Shown here piece by piece: positions 12,827 to 25,310 of a DNA stretch of 64,000 nt. The position numbers and the translations under genes were made by a program. The stretch lies in assembly GCF_021018805.1 (NCBI RefSeq), contig NC_086248.1, positions 27,412,922 to 27,476,921 of the forward strand, given 5' to 3'. This DNA is from Prinia subflava (lineage: Eukaryota > Chordata > Aves > Passeriformes > Cisticolidae). Within the stretch, counting starts at the first letter, position 1. The number at the start of each line of letters is the position of its first letter. Under the pieces are notes generated by a model, which saw only the letters and a program-made list of their open reading frames with translations, made no database searches and was not told the DNA's origin.

Positions 12827-13157
12827 AGAAGAATACTTCTTAAGGAATACTAAAAAGAAAAAAGCAAGCATGCAAATTTTGTAACACGACAGACTACTTC
12901 TCCATATAAAAGGAAGGGCATCAAACATTTAAAGTCAATAATTTAACCAATTTGTTAAATTGGTTAATTTGAATTGGACAGTTGAATTGTCCAAGATCTC
13001 TAATTAAAAAGAAATGTCTAATCTATATTAATGTTAAAATTAGTAAAAAGGAAAAAATCTTCAAACCTGCTACCCCTTTTGTTCCCTTTAATGCTTACAC
13101 TGCCAGTATGTTTTTGAGTCCCAAAGTCAACACCTCTTTAAGAAGAAAGGAGGGAAT
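12827..13157 (+). other. Possible remnant of ERV internal region ending in a polypurine tract
   Basis: This AT-rich stretch ends in a purine run, agaagaaaggaggga (13141-13155), followed by att and then tgtaatgatg. A polypurine tract next to a TG start is what is expected where a retroviral internal region meets its 3' LTR. No gag, pol or env similarity was recognised. The frame at 12982-13344 crosses this junction and I cannot assign it. The reading depends only on the tract and junction, so it is tentative. Confidence 0.3.
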
Positions 13158-13988
13158 TGTAATGATGAATTATGTCCAAAGGTCTTCATTTTGGGAATGT
13201 GATATTCCTGGGAAGAAATTTCTTCCCACTTGGCCTTGGGTCTGTTTTTCATATCACAGTGTTTCCTTCTCCTGGGCTGCTAGCTGCTGGTTGACAATGG
13301 CCTCCAAACTGTTGGCACCCTCTGTCATGACCCTAGGTCAGTAGAACCCCAGCTAGCTCTGATTCCCGGCTGTGCCAGGGGCTGTTCCCAAATCTGCCAG
13401 CAGTCTCAGGTAACAGTGCAGAACAAGGCTGTTCTTCTATGGCAACAGGGGCTGCAGTGTCCAGGCTTAGGAGCAAGGACTAGAGAAGGCTCTTTTTTGT
13501 ATGATTTCTCAGAGATCTTTATTCCCCAAGAGGGGGGGACAAAAAAGAGGTTGAGACAAAGCCCGTGCATACTTTTAAACTGGGAGGTGAAGGGTGTGAA
13601 ACAAACAGGTGATTGGCCTCAGGACAGATGGACAGGGGTTTTTCTATAACATAGGGCAGGGCCAGGGGAAAGATGGACAGCTGACCCAAGCTTCCAGAGA
13701 CAGGGCTGGGGCAGGAGAGGTGGACAAAGAGACAGGGAGGAGAGACATTTGGACAGTACCTGACTTTTCGGGGGGAAACAGGGAGGAACCATTGGGATAC
13801 ATAACTCCAAAACAGTTTAACAAAAACTGACCACCACACTGTCACATCCCCAGAGCTCAAGGATAACTTGGGGAAGCAGCCGTCACTAGACCCCACTGCA
13901 GGAGTTAAACCAGATAAACCCAGATTGGGTCAAGCTGAGACTGAGATTCTGCACTACTGACCGGCACAGAGCTTTCACTCATTTCACA
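13158..13988 (+). mobile_element. Possible older LTR interrupted by a second LTR
   Basis: The proposed host LTR begins tgtaatgatgaattatg after the polypurine tract. It is split by the minus-strand LTR at 13323-13846 and resumes at 13847, perhaps ending in cactcatttcaca near 13988. I could not define a target duplication for the outer element, and its family is not recognised. The two outer parts could instead be unrelated flanking sequence. Confidence 0.3.
13323..13846 (-). mobile_element. LTR, antisense, about 524 bp
   Basis: The plus strand runs from tgtcatgaccctagg to ccaccacactgtcaca, so the minus-strand LTR begins tgtgacagtgtggtgg and ends in ...gggtcatgaca. A reverse-complement AATAAA is at 13518-13523, which fits an R region. 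It is GC-rich against its AT-rich surroundings. No exact target duplication was found (flanks accctc and tcccca). Several frames on both strands (13416-13649, 13519-13896, 13609-13830) are by-products of its composition. I recognise the LTR form but not the exact family. Confidence 0.65.
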
Positions 13989-16070
13989 GGATAGTGAAAG
14001 TCATCTTTAGCGGGTTATAGTAGGTGTATTGTTGTACTGCAACACTCTGTACATTACTATGGAAATATTGAATCCTGGAAAAATATTTTTAATTATGACA
14101 AACATTCAAAACTTGCGAGCACTAATGAAAAATTGTTTGTAAATGTGCTAGGAATAATGACTAAAACCTTTTCAAGAAAAATGATGGTAAATAATAAGTC
14201 TGCCAGAAAACAATTTCTGAGACAAAGAAGAAAAATCTCTTGAAAAATGCTCTGCTTTTGGGCACTCAAAACTAAATGTGAGAAAGTACTCCCATAATAC
14301 ATACAAAAAATACTCAAGTATCTATGAATATACAGGAACATGTGTCCATGTAGGTATGTATGTGAGTATTTGAAAAAAAAATGACACCATTTTTCATTAG
14401 CAAAGAGATAAAATAGGCAACCTAAAAGAACCTTTTTAATCCCTGGCTTTTGTTGTTTTCTTCTTGTCTGCATTTTAATTAACTCTTATTTAACACCCAA
14501 GCATTAATTTAGAAGTTGTTAAATAATTACAATGCAATTGATGAAGTAAACAGATGAATGAATTAGAAAAAGCATTATTGAGTTGTTAAGAAAGGTCATT
14601 TCTAAATGACCAGCTGTTTAACAAGTAGCATAATCTTATTTCTATCTTTAAAATTTTCTATCTCTTATATCCATCTTTCTTGCTGTCCCATTATTAGTGT
14701 TGCTATCTTAATCATCATAAGCTTGGCTCATTTCACTCAACTAAACACTTGTAGCACTATCTAAAATCCTACAGGATATTTTATCTGATTTCTAGCTGCC
14801 AACAGACCATTATCTCCACTGAGACCACAGCATCTGCCATTCATATGTAAATGTCTTGCGTGCCTTAAGATATCCCAAATGACAATAAACACTTACATTA
14901 ATGTGACTGAATAAACACCTTTATACCTTGCTAGAAAGTGCATATCTAATATAATGTAACTTTCATAGTAATAAAGTGTTTTTGTGTTATATGTGGCATT
15001 TCCCCTACACAGATAAATACTGTGAATCTCCTTCTCTAATGGAACTTCTGTTTGTCTACTGACTACACAGAGACAAATCGCTTGGATGAGATGTATAGTT
15101 TTTAGGTAATTAAACTGAACCTGCTAGAATTGGTTATTTATTAAACTTTGTAAAGTAGTTGAAACAGCCGGAGACTGCAAAGGTGTAACACTGTGCTGAA
15201 ACTAAGATATATGTTGTCCTTTTTTTGTCTGATACTTGTGCCAAATTTACATGAGGAGAGGTATATTCAAGTGCTAGATTTACTCTCCTACTCCATGTCT
15301 CAGGTATAGTGTGTCTATAAACCTATCAAGCAATAATACAATATTTATGGTTTCTGAAATTTCAGGCTATGAGTGGATAAGCCTGACTGGGAAGAATATA
15401 GGCTCATATTCACAAATTCTGAAATTTCACATACTTCACTAATTGGACAGATGAGCCTCTGCAAAGAAGAAATAAGAGGAGAAAATTCTGCTATTACTTT
15501 TTAAAGAGTTAAATTAGTAAGGAGAAGAAAAAATAATCTGTGCAGAACTATGGGTAAGATAAAACAGAAGTTTATTATACACATACAGACTGTTACAAAG
15601 GCTCCAGTGAGTGAGAGACACTTACTGAAAATTACTTTTTAAATATACTGGAAGTCTGCATTTTATTTAGAAACAAAGACTTTCTAAAAATATCTTTTAA
15701 CAGGAAAATATTATGATGCTGAGAATTATTATGGAAGTAAGAAAAGACAGAAGCTTGAAGCACTTCTCCCTCTGTAGATTGCAAATATTGAGTTCCTAAG
15801 CAGACATAATGAGAGAATTGTAAATCAGGGAAATCTAACTAATCCATGAAAAACATCTGCTTTTTGATTTAGGTATTGTAAGAAGAAATTAAAAAAGTTT
15901 TGGGTAAATGTGAATTCCACAGAATTCAAATTAAATTTAGAAGCTTGAAGATGAAATAGATATATTACTTTGGTTTCTTCACCAAGTGACTCTTGATTTG
16001 TCACGAAATGTCTGTGATATTTCCTAGAATTTCACTCTGTTGGAGGGGGTTTTTTGCTACAGATAACGAA
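13989..16070. other. Unannotated AT-rich sequence, about 2.1 kb
   Basis: No gene or repeat is recognised. The 126-codon minus frame at 14093-14473 is dominated by Phe, Leu and Ile, as expected from AT-rich DNA, and looks like no known protein. Confidence 0.5.
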
Positions 16071-16075
16071 GCGGT

Positions 16076-16908
16076 TGTATTGGTTTGGCACGGCCTGGTT
16101 TTAGGTAGCAGGGGCTACAAATACGGTTCCTGTGAGAAGCTGCTGGAAGCTTCCACCATGTCCAGCAGAGCCAATGGCTGATGGCTCTGAGGATGGACAT
16201 GCTGCTGGCCAAAGCTGGGACAATTAGAGAGGTTGGTAATGTCTGTGTGATGACATTTAAGAAGAAAATCTAAACAAAAGTGGGGGAGGTGCCCATGCTG
16301 GAGCAGGTGGGTGCCTGGAGGAGGCTGTGATCCTGTGGGAGACCCAGTGGAGAGAGAGGGCCCTGCCAGGCTGGAGCAGCCTGTCCTTGGAGAACTGCAC
16401 CCTGCGGAAGAGAGACCCATGTCCCAGCAGGTTTGGGAGGGCTGGGTGCCTGTGGGGGAGTTCACACCGCAGCAGGTGCGGTTTGGGTGCTGCTCGTGAG
16501 AGTGGACCCAAGCCAGGGCAGTTCAGGGAGAGCTGTCTCCTGTGGGAGAGACCCACGGGCTCACAGGGGAAGGACTCCTCTCCTGGAGCAGCGGAAAAAA
16601 ATGTCGGTGATGAACTGACCAAACCCCCATGCCCTATCTTCCTGTGCTGTTAGTGGGAAAGAAGGAGGGGCTGGGGGGGAAAGATGTTTTATTTTCTTCT
16701 CATTATCCTCCTCTGATTCTGTTAGTAATAAATTCACTTTACAGCTAAAGTTGAGCCTGTTTTGTCCTTGAAGTGTTTTCTCCCGGTCCTTAACTCATGA
16801 AGCCTTCGTTAACATTTTTTTCCCCCTCCTTTGCCCAGCTGTGGCAGGGGAGGGTGAGGGAGTGACTCTTGTGGGTGGCTGGCGCTGGGCCAGTGTCAAA
16901 CCACGACA
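16076..16908 (+). mobile_element. Solo LTR, ERVL-like, 833 bp
   Basis: It begins tgtattggtttggcacgg and ends ccagtgtcaaaccacgaca, the characteristic ends of a common avian ERVL LTR. An AATAAA signal is at 16727-16732. The middle (16270-16600) carries loosely repeated modules of the type 'ctggagcag ... tgtgggagacccac', typical of this group. Flanks gcggt (16071-16075) and gcagt (16909-16913) differ by one base and fit an aged 5-bp target duplication. There is no adjoining internal sequence. The many GC-rich frames at 16115-16653 on both strands come from these modules. Confidence 0.85.
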
Positions 16909-16913
16909 GCAGT

Positions 16914-18608
16914 GTATTCACTGCTCTTACTTGAATGACCCTTTTCAGTATCGCTGTCCATGTAAAATTATTAATTTCTTCCACTAGTGCTATGCATAAT
17001 AATTTTCCCCAGTATCAATTGCCAGCTACTGAAATTTTAGGACAGAATACTATTAGTTTTATTAAAAGGATTCACATCAGCAAGGGTGTAGCTATTCCTG
17101 TAGATTAAACAATATCATTAAACTCTGGACCTCCAGATCAGTATAGTTTTTTTTAGATTTTTTCTTATGTAAGATGAGTCTTGATGTATAGCCTTGTCAA
17201 TGGGTGAAATGTCTAGATGATATGAGAATATCAACTATAACCTACTAGGAAATACCAACAATGATGAGATCATTAGTACCAATCACATTGTTATTATCTT
17301 GACATGGAAGAGATTTACAATTAATAACCACATTCTTACATCACATTCCATTAAATCCAGCAAAGACATACATCATAAACTTATACTGACTTTGACTTTT
17401 ACTATATAGCTGTGAGAATGGTTTTCAGAAAGAGCTAGAAAATTAGTTCAGCCTCATCAATATCAAAAACTGTCAAATAATTTTTTGATATTATTAATTC
17501 AGATGATTTTTAGTCTGTGAAGGAATGTAAGCTGAAACTAGAGTTGCATCTGAATATCTGATTTGTATTCGTATTTTCACATGAATATGCCTTTCAAGTA
17601 TTTTCAACACTCCTCTTGCTAATCCTTAGTAAATTAATATGGAGTTCATTACTATCCTTTATCGCCAAACTGAATTAACAAAATTAACATTTACAGCTAC
17701 CAGTAAATTTGATTATAAATAAGCATACTTTACAGATAGCAATTTCAAATCAAACTTTGAAGTGTTTGTCTTACTTAGCATTAACTAATTGTCATTTGTA
17801 AAACCAGTATTTGTAAAATAAATAGTTCTACTCAATTTAACTTTATTAATTGTGCAATGCATAAGTATTCCTTTCTCCCTTGAAAGAAGCAACAGGTGGG
17901 AAGCAGGAGTCAAAAATCTATGTTAAGAGAAGAATCAAAAATGAAGCTACTTAATAACAATGATGACTTAGCTATTCACAGATTTTTACAAATACTTGTA
18001 TTAAAAACCAGCATTTATTTTATTACCATTATGTTTGACCTAAAGCAATTTTATTCATGAATGCATGCTTAGCATTTTGAATCTAGATTTAAAAAGATCT
18101 TCCAGCAACCAAAAAAGTGTCATTTGAAGTTGTTTACTTTCAGCTTTCTGGTCACCGTGCATATGCATTTAAATAACCTTTACATTAATTATAAAATATA
18201 ATGTGATGAAAAACTATTCAGTTAATTATTTACAGATATGAATATGTAAAATTGTGAGTATCTTGAAAGTTCAATATGAAGATGTTTTTTCCTATGAAGG
18301 ACAGTTGATCCCCTCGATGCACATTGCAATGAAGTCTTCTGAAAAGTATGTAAATTATTTGGATTATATAATTTAAGTGAAAATCTGATTAATTATCCTT
18401 GAAATATATATTATTTTCACAGTTGTAAAGGAAAGATATATCATATTCAATAGTTCTATGTACCACTATATGAGCCTGTTTCTTTGTCCTCTCTATATAA
18501 AACAGGTTGTGATGGATTTGTAGCACCTCAGAAAATTAAGATAACTATTCAACAAATGATAAATAACTTTGTCTTTCCTGGTTTGCCAAAACTTCTTACA
18601 AGTCTATG
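16914..18608. other. Unannotated AT-rich sequence
   Basis: Nothing is recognised in about 1.7 kb. Confidence 0.5.
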
Positions 18609-18773
18609 AAAGAAAAAAAAAAAGGAAAAAAAAGGGAAAAAAACAAAAACAAAAACAAAACCAAAAACAACCCCCCAAAAAACCCCCCCCCAAAAAAAAA
18701 CACCAAAAAAAAAACCACCAAAAAACAAAACAACAACAACAACAACAAAAAAACACACACACACACAAAAAAC
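18609..18773. repeat. A-rich low-complexity tract (AAAAC, CAA, CA)
   Basis: Mixed poly-A, aaaac, poly-C, caa and ca units follow one another. The Lys/Asn-rich plus frames and Phe/Val-rich minus frames across it are low-complexity artefacts. Confidence 0.9.
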
Positions 18774-19075
18774 CTTTATAAACAAAAAATTAGAATTGTT
18801 TTCCATTGGAACAGAAATAGTCATCCATAGAGTTATATACCTGTCTTCTATGTATGGAGAAGAGGGATGGAGTTTGCAAAGGAACACCTGTCAAAAGACA
18901 TGTGTTCAACCCATTTGTCGGTATTTTGTCTATCCAGACAAGTCATATCTCCAAAAACAGATATAAAGGACAGAGAAATGTTTGGGTGGAAGTATCAATA
19001 GGCAAGAGAAAAAAAAGTCAAAGTCCCTTCAGAGATACTTATGGGCAGTACAAACAACTCTAGAATAAATAAATC

Positions 19076-19111
19076 AGTTATTGCCTTCTCGAATTACAGA
19101 AGGCAATAACT
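19076..19111. repeat. Perfect inverted repeat, 14-bp arms
   Basis: Left arm agttattgccttct (19076-19089) and right arm agaaggcaataact (19098-19111) are exact reverse complements separated by cgaattac. The function is unknown. It lies in unique sequence upstream of an LTR fragment. Confidence 0.9.
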
Positions 19112-19155
19112 TCTATGCAGAGAGTATAGGAGAAAGACCTAATTGTCTAGCTGAT

Positions 19156-19250
19156 GCACTGGTCTTGGTCTACATGACAAGGTTTGGGGTCCTGAGGGCT
19201 TTGGGGACATCCTCTGGGAGAAGAGACCATGGGCTCCCCTGCACACCTGA
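19156..19250 (+). mobile_element. Possible 5' fragment of an ERVL-like LTR
   Basis: The run tggtctacatgacaaggttt followed by tgggagaagagaccatggg resembles the start of the LTR at 16076 (tggtttggcacggcctggtt and a ...tgtgagaagctgc stretch). It is diverged, and the remainder of the LTR is not clear. Confidence 0.35.
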
Positions 19251-19329
19251 ATAGCTGAATTCTTTTGAATTCAGTTCTTACTTGTATATACTTAAGAAAC
19301 AATAAAAAAAGAAATCCCAGTCCAGTCTC

Positions 19330-21945
19330 TGTCTGTGATGGTTATGGTCAAGCTACTTCCTTGTCTTTCTCTTGACCCAGTAGGGTTTTTATCTTACTTT
19401 CTTACCTTCCCCTGAAGAAGAGAGAAGGGTGCATGAGATAGAAGCTAGATTAGCTGTCAAGTCAGCCAGAGTCAACCCTTCACGTGTATTTTTAAGTAAA
19501 ATGTCTGCAGTATAGTCACCATCTTCTTCCTACCACATTAAGTTATATGATCTTACACACAATAGATACTGCAATTATCACGTATGAGTATATGGCTGTC
19601 TTCATATTTTTTCCTACCACATCCCTAAATCACTAACAATAACAAAGATTGCTAAAAACCTAAAATGAGCATAATGATATATGGGTTAATCCAGAATCAT
19701 CTTGACAAAACAGAAAAAAACCACCTTAGGCTTTAGAACAAGACTTTCTGGCACAGACTGTCATGCAAACAGAAAGAGAACTGTCTGGTACTACTCCCAT
19801 CCTCCAAGATGGTCACTGTGATCTTGGTCCATCCAAGACCTCCAAGAGTCTCTTGGAGAAGGCCTGTGAGGAACAGGAACAGACTGTCCATTCCCCTCAG
19901 TCATTTATTTGTGCTCTTGCCTGCCTCTGGGCTCTTTGCTCCTCTGGGCTTGTGGAGATGGCCCTTTGATGCTCTGGTGGCTCCTGGAATGGGTCTAGGA
20001 GGAGCAGAGACAGACTGTGACATGGATTTGTCCCACCACTCATTTTCTCTGTGTGCTCCTTTGTGAGTATTCAGGCAAGTTTTCCATCATATAATCTAAT
20101 AGAAAATATGAAAGTCATACATGAAAAAGTGATGTAGATCTGATCTTATTTTAATTAAAGTCAAAGAAAATTTTTTGCTGTATGTTGTACAGCTGAGATT
20201 AAAGCATGTGTAATCAACATTTTAAAATGGAGAAAATAAGTTTTTTGCATATGAAATTAACCTATACCTATAATTACTTTGGCACTCGAAAGAAAAAAAA
20301 ATCAAACAAAAGCATAACAGAAAAATTGATTAATTTTCAATTTTGAGGAATAATTTATTGCAAAACTTAAATGACTTATAAGAAAAGTTAATTTTATCTC
20401 AAAATAATATGCTTATTAAGATTTAATTGCTGTTTCTACAAAATTTTTACAGGGTGCTATGAGAATTTTATGAGCAAAATATCAGGTTTTTCTGAACATC
20501 CTCTCATCATATAGAAAGAATTTTTTCTTCCAAGTAAGGAAAGGCATTAAATGATCATAGAGAAAAGAAATTATAGTGGTTTGACCCAAACTCAACTGCA
20601 GAATATTAGTGACTTATTTTGTGACTGGCTGGTGGTTCTATATCACATTCTTTTTCTGCATGTTAAAGTATAATCCCAGAATTTAGGAAATTGCAAAGTA
20701 TTAAAAAAATGTAATGCATAGCTTTGTAGGAGAATATTGAGAAATATACACTCTACTTAATCATAAGGTTTGCTTATTCTTTGTATGATGCAGTAATATT
20801 TTAGCCCTCAGTCATAGCACACAAGTAATTAATATTGAATTGCTAGAGTACTCTGCAATGTGAGTAAGAATTAGAGTACGGGAACACTGAAGTCTTTGTA
20901 CTGGGTTAATATTACTGACAGTATCAGCAACTGACTTGAACAGCCTAAATTCTTTAATGTGTGTATCCTCTAGCATCATCACAGAGAAAGTTGATGCTCT
21001 GTTCTTTCTGTATGGTTGGATAACTAAGCTAAAAAAGAATAGCTATTTATAGCTTTCTATAGTACAGAAATGTTGACTTATTATACTTTCTGGAGTGTGC
21101 CTAACACTAGACAATTAAATACAATTCTTTCTCAGTGGGTCCCTGTCGAGGGTTAAGGATTAAGGCTGTTCATCTCACCCTGCATGTAAATGACATGGTG
21201 CAACTCACAAACGTACGGTGCTTTTCTTCCATAAACCAAGTAAATTTTTTAATAAGACATCTTCCCCAACCTTTAATGATTTAAAATGTTCAGGCATTAT
21301 CTCAGAGGATCTTCTCTGACTGAGTCAAAGTCATCACCCGTGCTGGCCTAGAAATTAAATGGTGTAGACAATCGTGTGTCAGTGCATGGGCTCATTTTCT
21401 GGTCTTAGTATATTGCGTTAAATTAATTTTGTGACAAAAACAAAGAAAGGTTTGGTGATAATTTTTTTGTCTGAACAAATCAATGTTACTAAGAGAGATG
21501 TTCTTATGACACATATTCTTCTGTTGGATGTGATGTATCTATTTTGATATTGCAGCATCATCGGGAATGATCTTTATAAACAGAACATTAAACATGCATT
21601 AATTATTGTAATTTAAATGATTACATGTATAATGTACTTATTAAGGCAAAAATACTGTATTTCTTTCATCTGTTCACGTATTATTAGCCTCACGTATGTC
21701 CTCAGGAGCACTCTATATCCAGATTTTGGAAAAAAAACTAGTACATTCTTGAACTAAGATGCTTTCCTGAACTAATTATGCAATTTGAAACCATCAAAAC
21801 ACAAACAGACCTGTGATTTTTCTGCTCTTTTCTCACCTTTTAAGGCTTGGTGTCATAAGGTAGGACTACTACCAGATTTTGAGTTTGGTAGGGTTCTTTT
21901 CCATCTCTTAACCATATATTGGCACCAGTAAATAGTGATGGTGAT
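19330..21945. other. Unannotated sequence with a GC-richer patch at 19.75-20.06 kb
   Basis: Most of this is AT-rich and unrecognised. The patch at 19750-20066 is richer in GC, holds two overlapping frames in different phases (19763-19969, 19809-20066), and may be an old repeat. I cannot assign it to a gene or family. Confidence 0.45.
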
Positions 21946-22704
21946 TGTGGTGGTGTGTTTAAATTGTTGAAAAAGTGAATAAGTTTTGTATTCCTGTGTT
22001 CTGCTTTCTGTATCCCCTTGTTCACGTTTTGAAAATGGTTTATCCCTGAAGCTGCACCCTCCCCCAAGCTGTCCATCTACCCTCACCCTGCCCCTTTTTC
22101 CAGACTGTTCCCTGTCAGTCTTTCCCATGGACCAACCCCTACCTAAATCCCTCCTTGATATTCCCCTAAACCAGGATGCCCCACTGGGACATGTGAATCC
22201 TTCTCCTCCCCCTGTCCTCCCCATTGGTTCCTAAATGCTGTCGTTCAGTGTTGAAATCCTCCCACTCCCTTCCCTGATAGGTTGTGTTCAGGTTTCCACC
22301 ACTCCGTCCACCTGTGTTAATAAGTCGATGTGGCCCAGGATCTGGGCTCTTTTTTGCCTTGTGGTTTGGGGAATTTGTTCCCTGAATAAACCCTGTGGAT
22401 GGCACAAGCAGGATAGCCTCCTCTTTGTTCTTGCTTCCAGCCTGTGCCTGTTAACCATCCCAGTGCCGTAGAGCGGCAGCTCAGCACCGCTGCTGCCATA
22501 GCCTGCTTGGGAGTAGTGTCCCCCTGGCCCCAGGGCTGGGGTGGCACACAGCTAGCCCCACACTCTGGCACAGCGTTGGTTGGTGTCCCACATGCGGCCT
22601 TCCACCTAAGGACCCCACAGACGGTCTATGGATTAATATCTGAGGAAGATCTGGCCCTCAGCTGCCTCCCGTGAGCAGACCAGTTTTTGTCTGGTGGTGC
22701 TCCA
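21946..22704 (+). mobile_element. LTR, plus strand, about 760 bp
   Basis: It starts tgtggtggtgtgtttaaat, close to the start of the LTR at 11974. It shows a CCAAT-like ccattggttcc at about 22223, an AATAAA at 22385-22390 and a GC-rich U5-like end. The right boundary is approximate (gtggtgctcca), and I found no exact target duplication; the left flank is ggtgat. Frames on both strands at 21840-22674 lie inside it and are not genes. Confidence 0.6.
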
Positions 22705-23346
22705 GGAGGTGAAGGCAGCATCTTTTGCTCTTCATCTGTGTTCAGTGTGCTCATTCTTCTGTTTCCCTTGTGAATTCCAGCCATGGTAAGATATAAAAGC
22801 TGCAGGAAAATGTTATTTTTCAGTTTCATTTGGTTTTACCTGGTTTTTTCTGTTTAACTTCTGTACTCTGCATAGAGTGCTAGTGATTTCAACTGCAGTT
22901 TAGTCAATAATAAAAAATCCAGGATAATGATTAAATTCTTTAATTTCTGAGGTTTAATTTTAATAAAAATGTCAGACACTGACTAGATTCTTATTTTGCT
23001 TGATGGTTATTACATATAATTTATTTGTCTGTGTCCCAGTATGTAAGATTTCAGGTGTTGCCAGTGCATGCAAGATAAAAATTTTGCTGATTTACAGTTA
23101 AAAGTGTCTAATGTATGCCTAAGATTATGTTTAACAGGTAGCATCATTTGAATTAATGCAGTCTTCCTTGTCTTTAAATTCAGACGTGTTTAAATATCAG
23201 AATTAGGATGCCCAAACTTGGCACTGTAGTCTTTTAAAACACCTTGGAAATGTTATAGTGGGAGAATTTGTAATAAGAAATCATGTGATCTTTCTTAGTC
23301 TACTCTTTTCATACCTTATATTTTTGTTTCAGGATTTATAATTTTG
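22705..23346. other. Unannotated AT-rich sequence
   Basis: Nothing is recognised. Confidence 0.5.
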
Positions 23347-23443
23347 AAACAGTAGCAACACTCTTTCCAGCACAAATCCAGAACACGCCCAAATACTAGC
23401 CACTGTGAAGAAAATTAATTCTACCCCAGGTAAAACCAGCACA
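23347..23443 (-). mobile_element. ERVK-like LTR fragment (5' end), antisense
   Basis: The segment ccagcacaaatccagaacac through ccagg-taaaaccagcaca matches the right-hand end of the LTR at 55146-55752. It is the 5' part of that family in minus orientation. Only about 100 bp is left. Confidence 0.65.
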
Positions 23444-24048
23444 GATACAGAGCACTGAATGCACTTTAATGTATAATACTTGTTTATTATTCTCTATGAA
23501 CCTAAAAATACACTGTTACACAAATGAAAAATGAAGTACCTTTCTGGTTTAAGCTGCTTACGAGTTCAAAGACAAAGGACAAAATGAGGGCTAAAAGTTC
23601 TCAGTCTCTCCTTTTCTCTTCAAATGGGAGATGACCTTGAACAACAAATGTACTCTTTACTTATGGAAACAAAAGCTCCAATTAATTATATAAGTGCTTT
23701 GAAAATTAGTCTTTTATGTCAGTCTTCTCGCAAGACTTTTCAAAATTCTTTTCTGTCCCTGACTATGCAAGGTATCTACTAAGATATGTAATTCATCAAC
23801 TTTTTTTTTTCTCATTTTATGATCTGCTTTCTTCTTATAAATGTCATATTCTAAATGTATGAGCCATGATAGAATGTACTTTATTGTATCAAATTATTTT
23901 AATCTTAATATTGTATCAAGACTGTATGGAGTTTTCATCTACGTTAGACTCACTAAACTGAACAGAAAGCTGACTACTTGCTCCATTCCATTCTTCATTT
24001 TCAGATGTTATTTCCTGATTATTTCCAGATTTCCAACATCTATTAGCT
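23444..24048. other. Unannotated AT-rich sequence
   Basis: Nothing is recognised. Confidence 0.5.
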
Positions 24049-24797
24049 AGGCAGAGAAGGACTCTCTCACTGAGAGCCGCACTGCAGAGAAGGACTTGGG
24101 GGTCATGGTTGATAGAAAACTGAACATGAGCATCCAGTGTGTGCCCAGAAAGCCACCCCTATCCTGGGATACACCAAAAAATGTGACCAGCAGGTCAGAG
24201 GACGTGATTCTGCCCCTCTACTCTGCTCCCAGGAAACCCCAGCTGGAGTACTGTGTACAGTGCTGTGTACAGTACAGTGTGCAGTTCTGCTGTTCTCAGT
24301 GTAAGAAGGACATGGAACTGTTGGAGCTAACCCAGAGGAGTGACATGAAGTTGCTAAGGGTACTAGAGCCCCTTGTCTATGAAAGCAGGCTGAGAATGTG
24401 GGAGTTGTTCAGCCTGTAGAAGAGAAGGTTGTGTGGAGACCTCATAGCAACCTTCCAGTATCTGGAGGGAGGTTGCAGGGAAACTGGAGAGGGACTCTTA
24501 ATCAGGACCTCTAGTGATATGACAAGGACTAATGAGTTCAAACTGAAAGAGCGTAATTTGGGTTAGATATAAGGAAGAAATTCTTTATTGTGAAGGTGTT
24601 GTGAAGGTAACATGAATAGGTTGCCCAGAAAAAGCATGGTTGTTCCATCCCTGGAAGTGTTCACAGCCTGATTGGATGGGGCATTGAACAGCCTGGTCTA
24701 GTGGGAACTGTCCCTGCTCATAGCAGGGGGTTGGAACTAGATGGTTTTTATGGTGCCTTCCAACCCAAACCATTCCATGATTCCACAATTCTATGTT
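24049..24797 (+). mobile_element. CR1 LINE, ORF2 C-terminus through 3' end
   Basis: The 5' part encodes the familiar CR1 ORF2 C-terminal phrase EKDLGVMVDRKLNMS (from about 24088). The copy then runs through the 3' UTR and ends in ccttccaacccaaaccattcc, then atgattccacaattctatg, the avian CR1 terminus. The 107-codon frame at 24096-24419 is the surviving ORF2 tail. It has drifted from the consensus, including a short local expansion of tgtacagt units at about 24250-24290. The copy is 5'-truncated and inactive. Confidence 0.93.
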
Positions 24798-25310
24798 GTC
24801 ATGAACCCAACTTGTATATATGATATATTTTGTTATCAGTTAGCAGTCTTAAGATGTTAAATCCTGAACTGAATGAAGTTTATGTTACTGTTAATAGCCA
24901 GGTAAAGAATTACACTTGAATGTTTCTTCAGATTAAACACACTTTATCTACTGAAATTTTTCAGTGAAATCTAGATTCCAAATTAATCACTTCAGTTTAT
25001 ATGGTCTCTGGTCCTAAGTTCCTGCAGAATCCATAAACTGTGATTCTAGTAGAGACTGCAGGAAATAAGATTGTTTAGAGTTTTTCATAAGGCTCAGAAA
25101 AATTTGCTTTAAAAATGAAATTTCTTTTATTAATCTATCTTAGCAAATAAGATTGGATATTGCTCTAAAAACAAGTAGAATAATTTATTTAAATTTCATA
25201 TATTTTTGCTGCACTGGGAGATAAAGTAATTTTAGGTAAAGAACATTTATTCTTTCCTTAATTAAAAAATGTATATGGACAGAAGCAACGTGATATCTAT
25301 TCAAGTTCAG
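24798..25310. other. Unannotated AT-rich sequence
   Basis: Nothing is recognised between the two CR1 pieces. Confidence 0.5.

Noticed and set aside
12289..12828. 179-codon open frame
   Set aside because: It runs through the U3-R-U5 of the solo LTR at 11974-12820, so it is not a gene.
14093..14473. 126-codon minus-strand frame as a membrane protein
   Set aside because: Hydrophobicity reflects AT-rich composition; there is no conserved motif, splice context or neighbouring exon.
18549..18887. Low-complexity frames rich in Lys/Asn or Phe/Val
   Set aside because: They translate an A-rich tract and have no conserved content.
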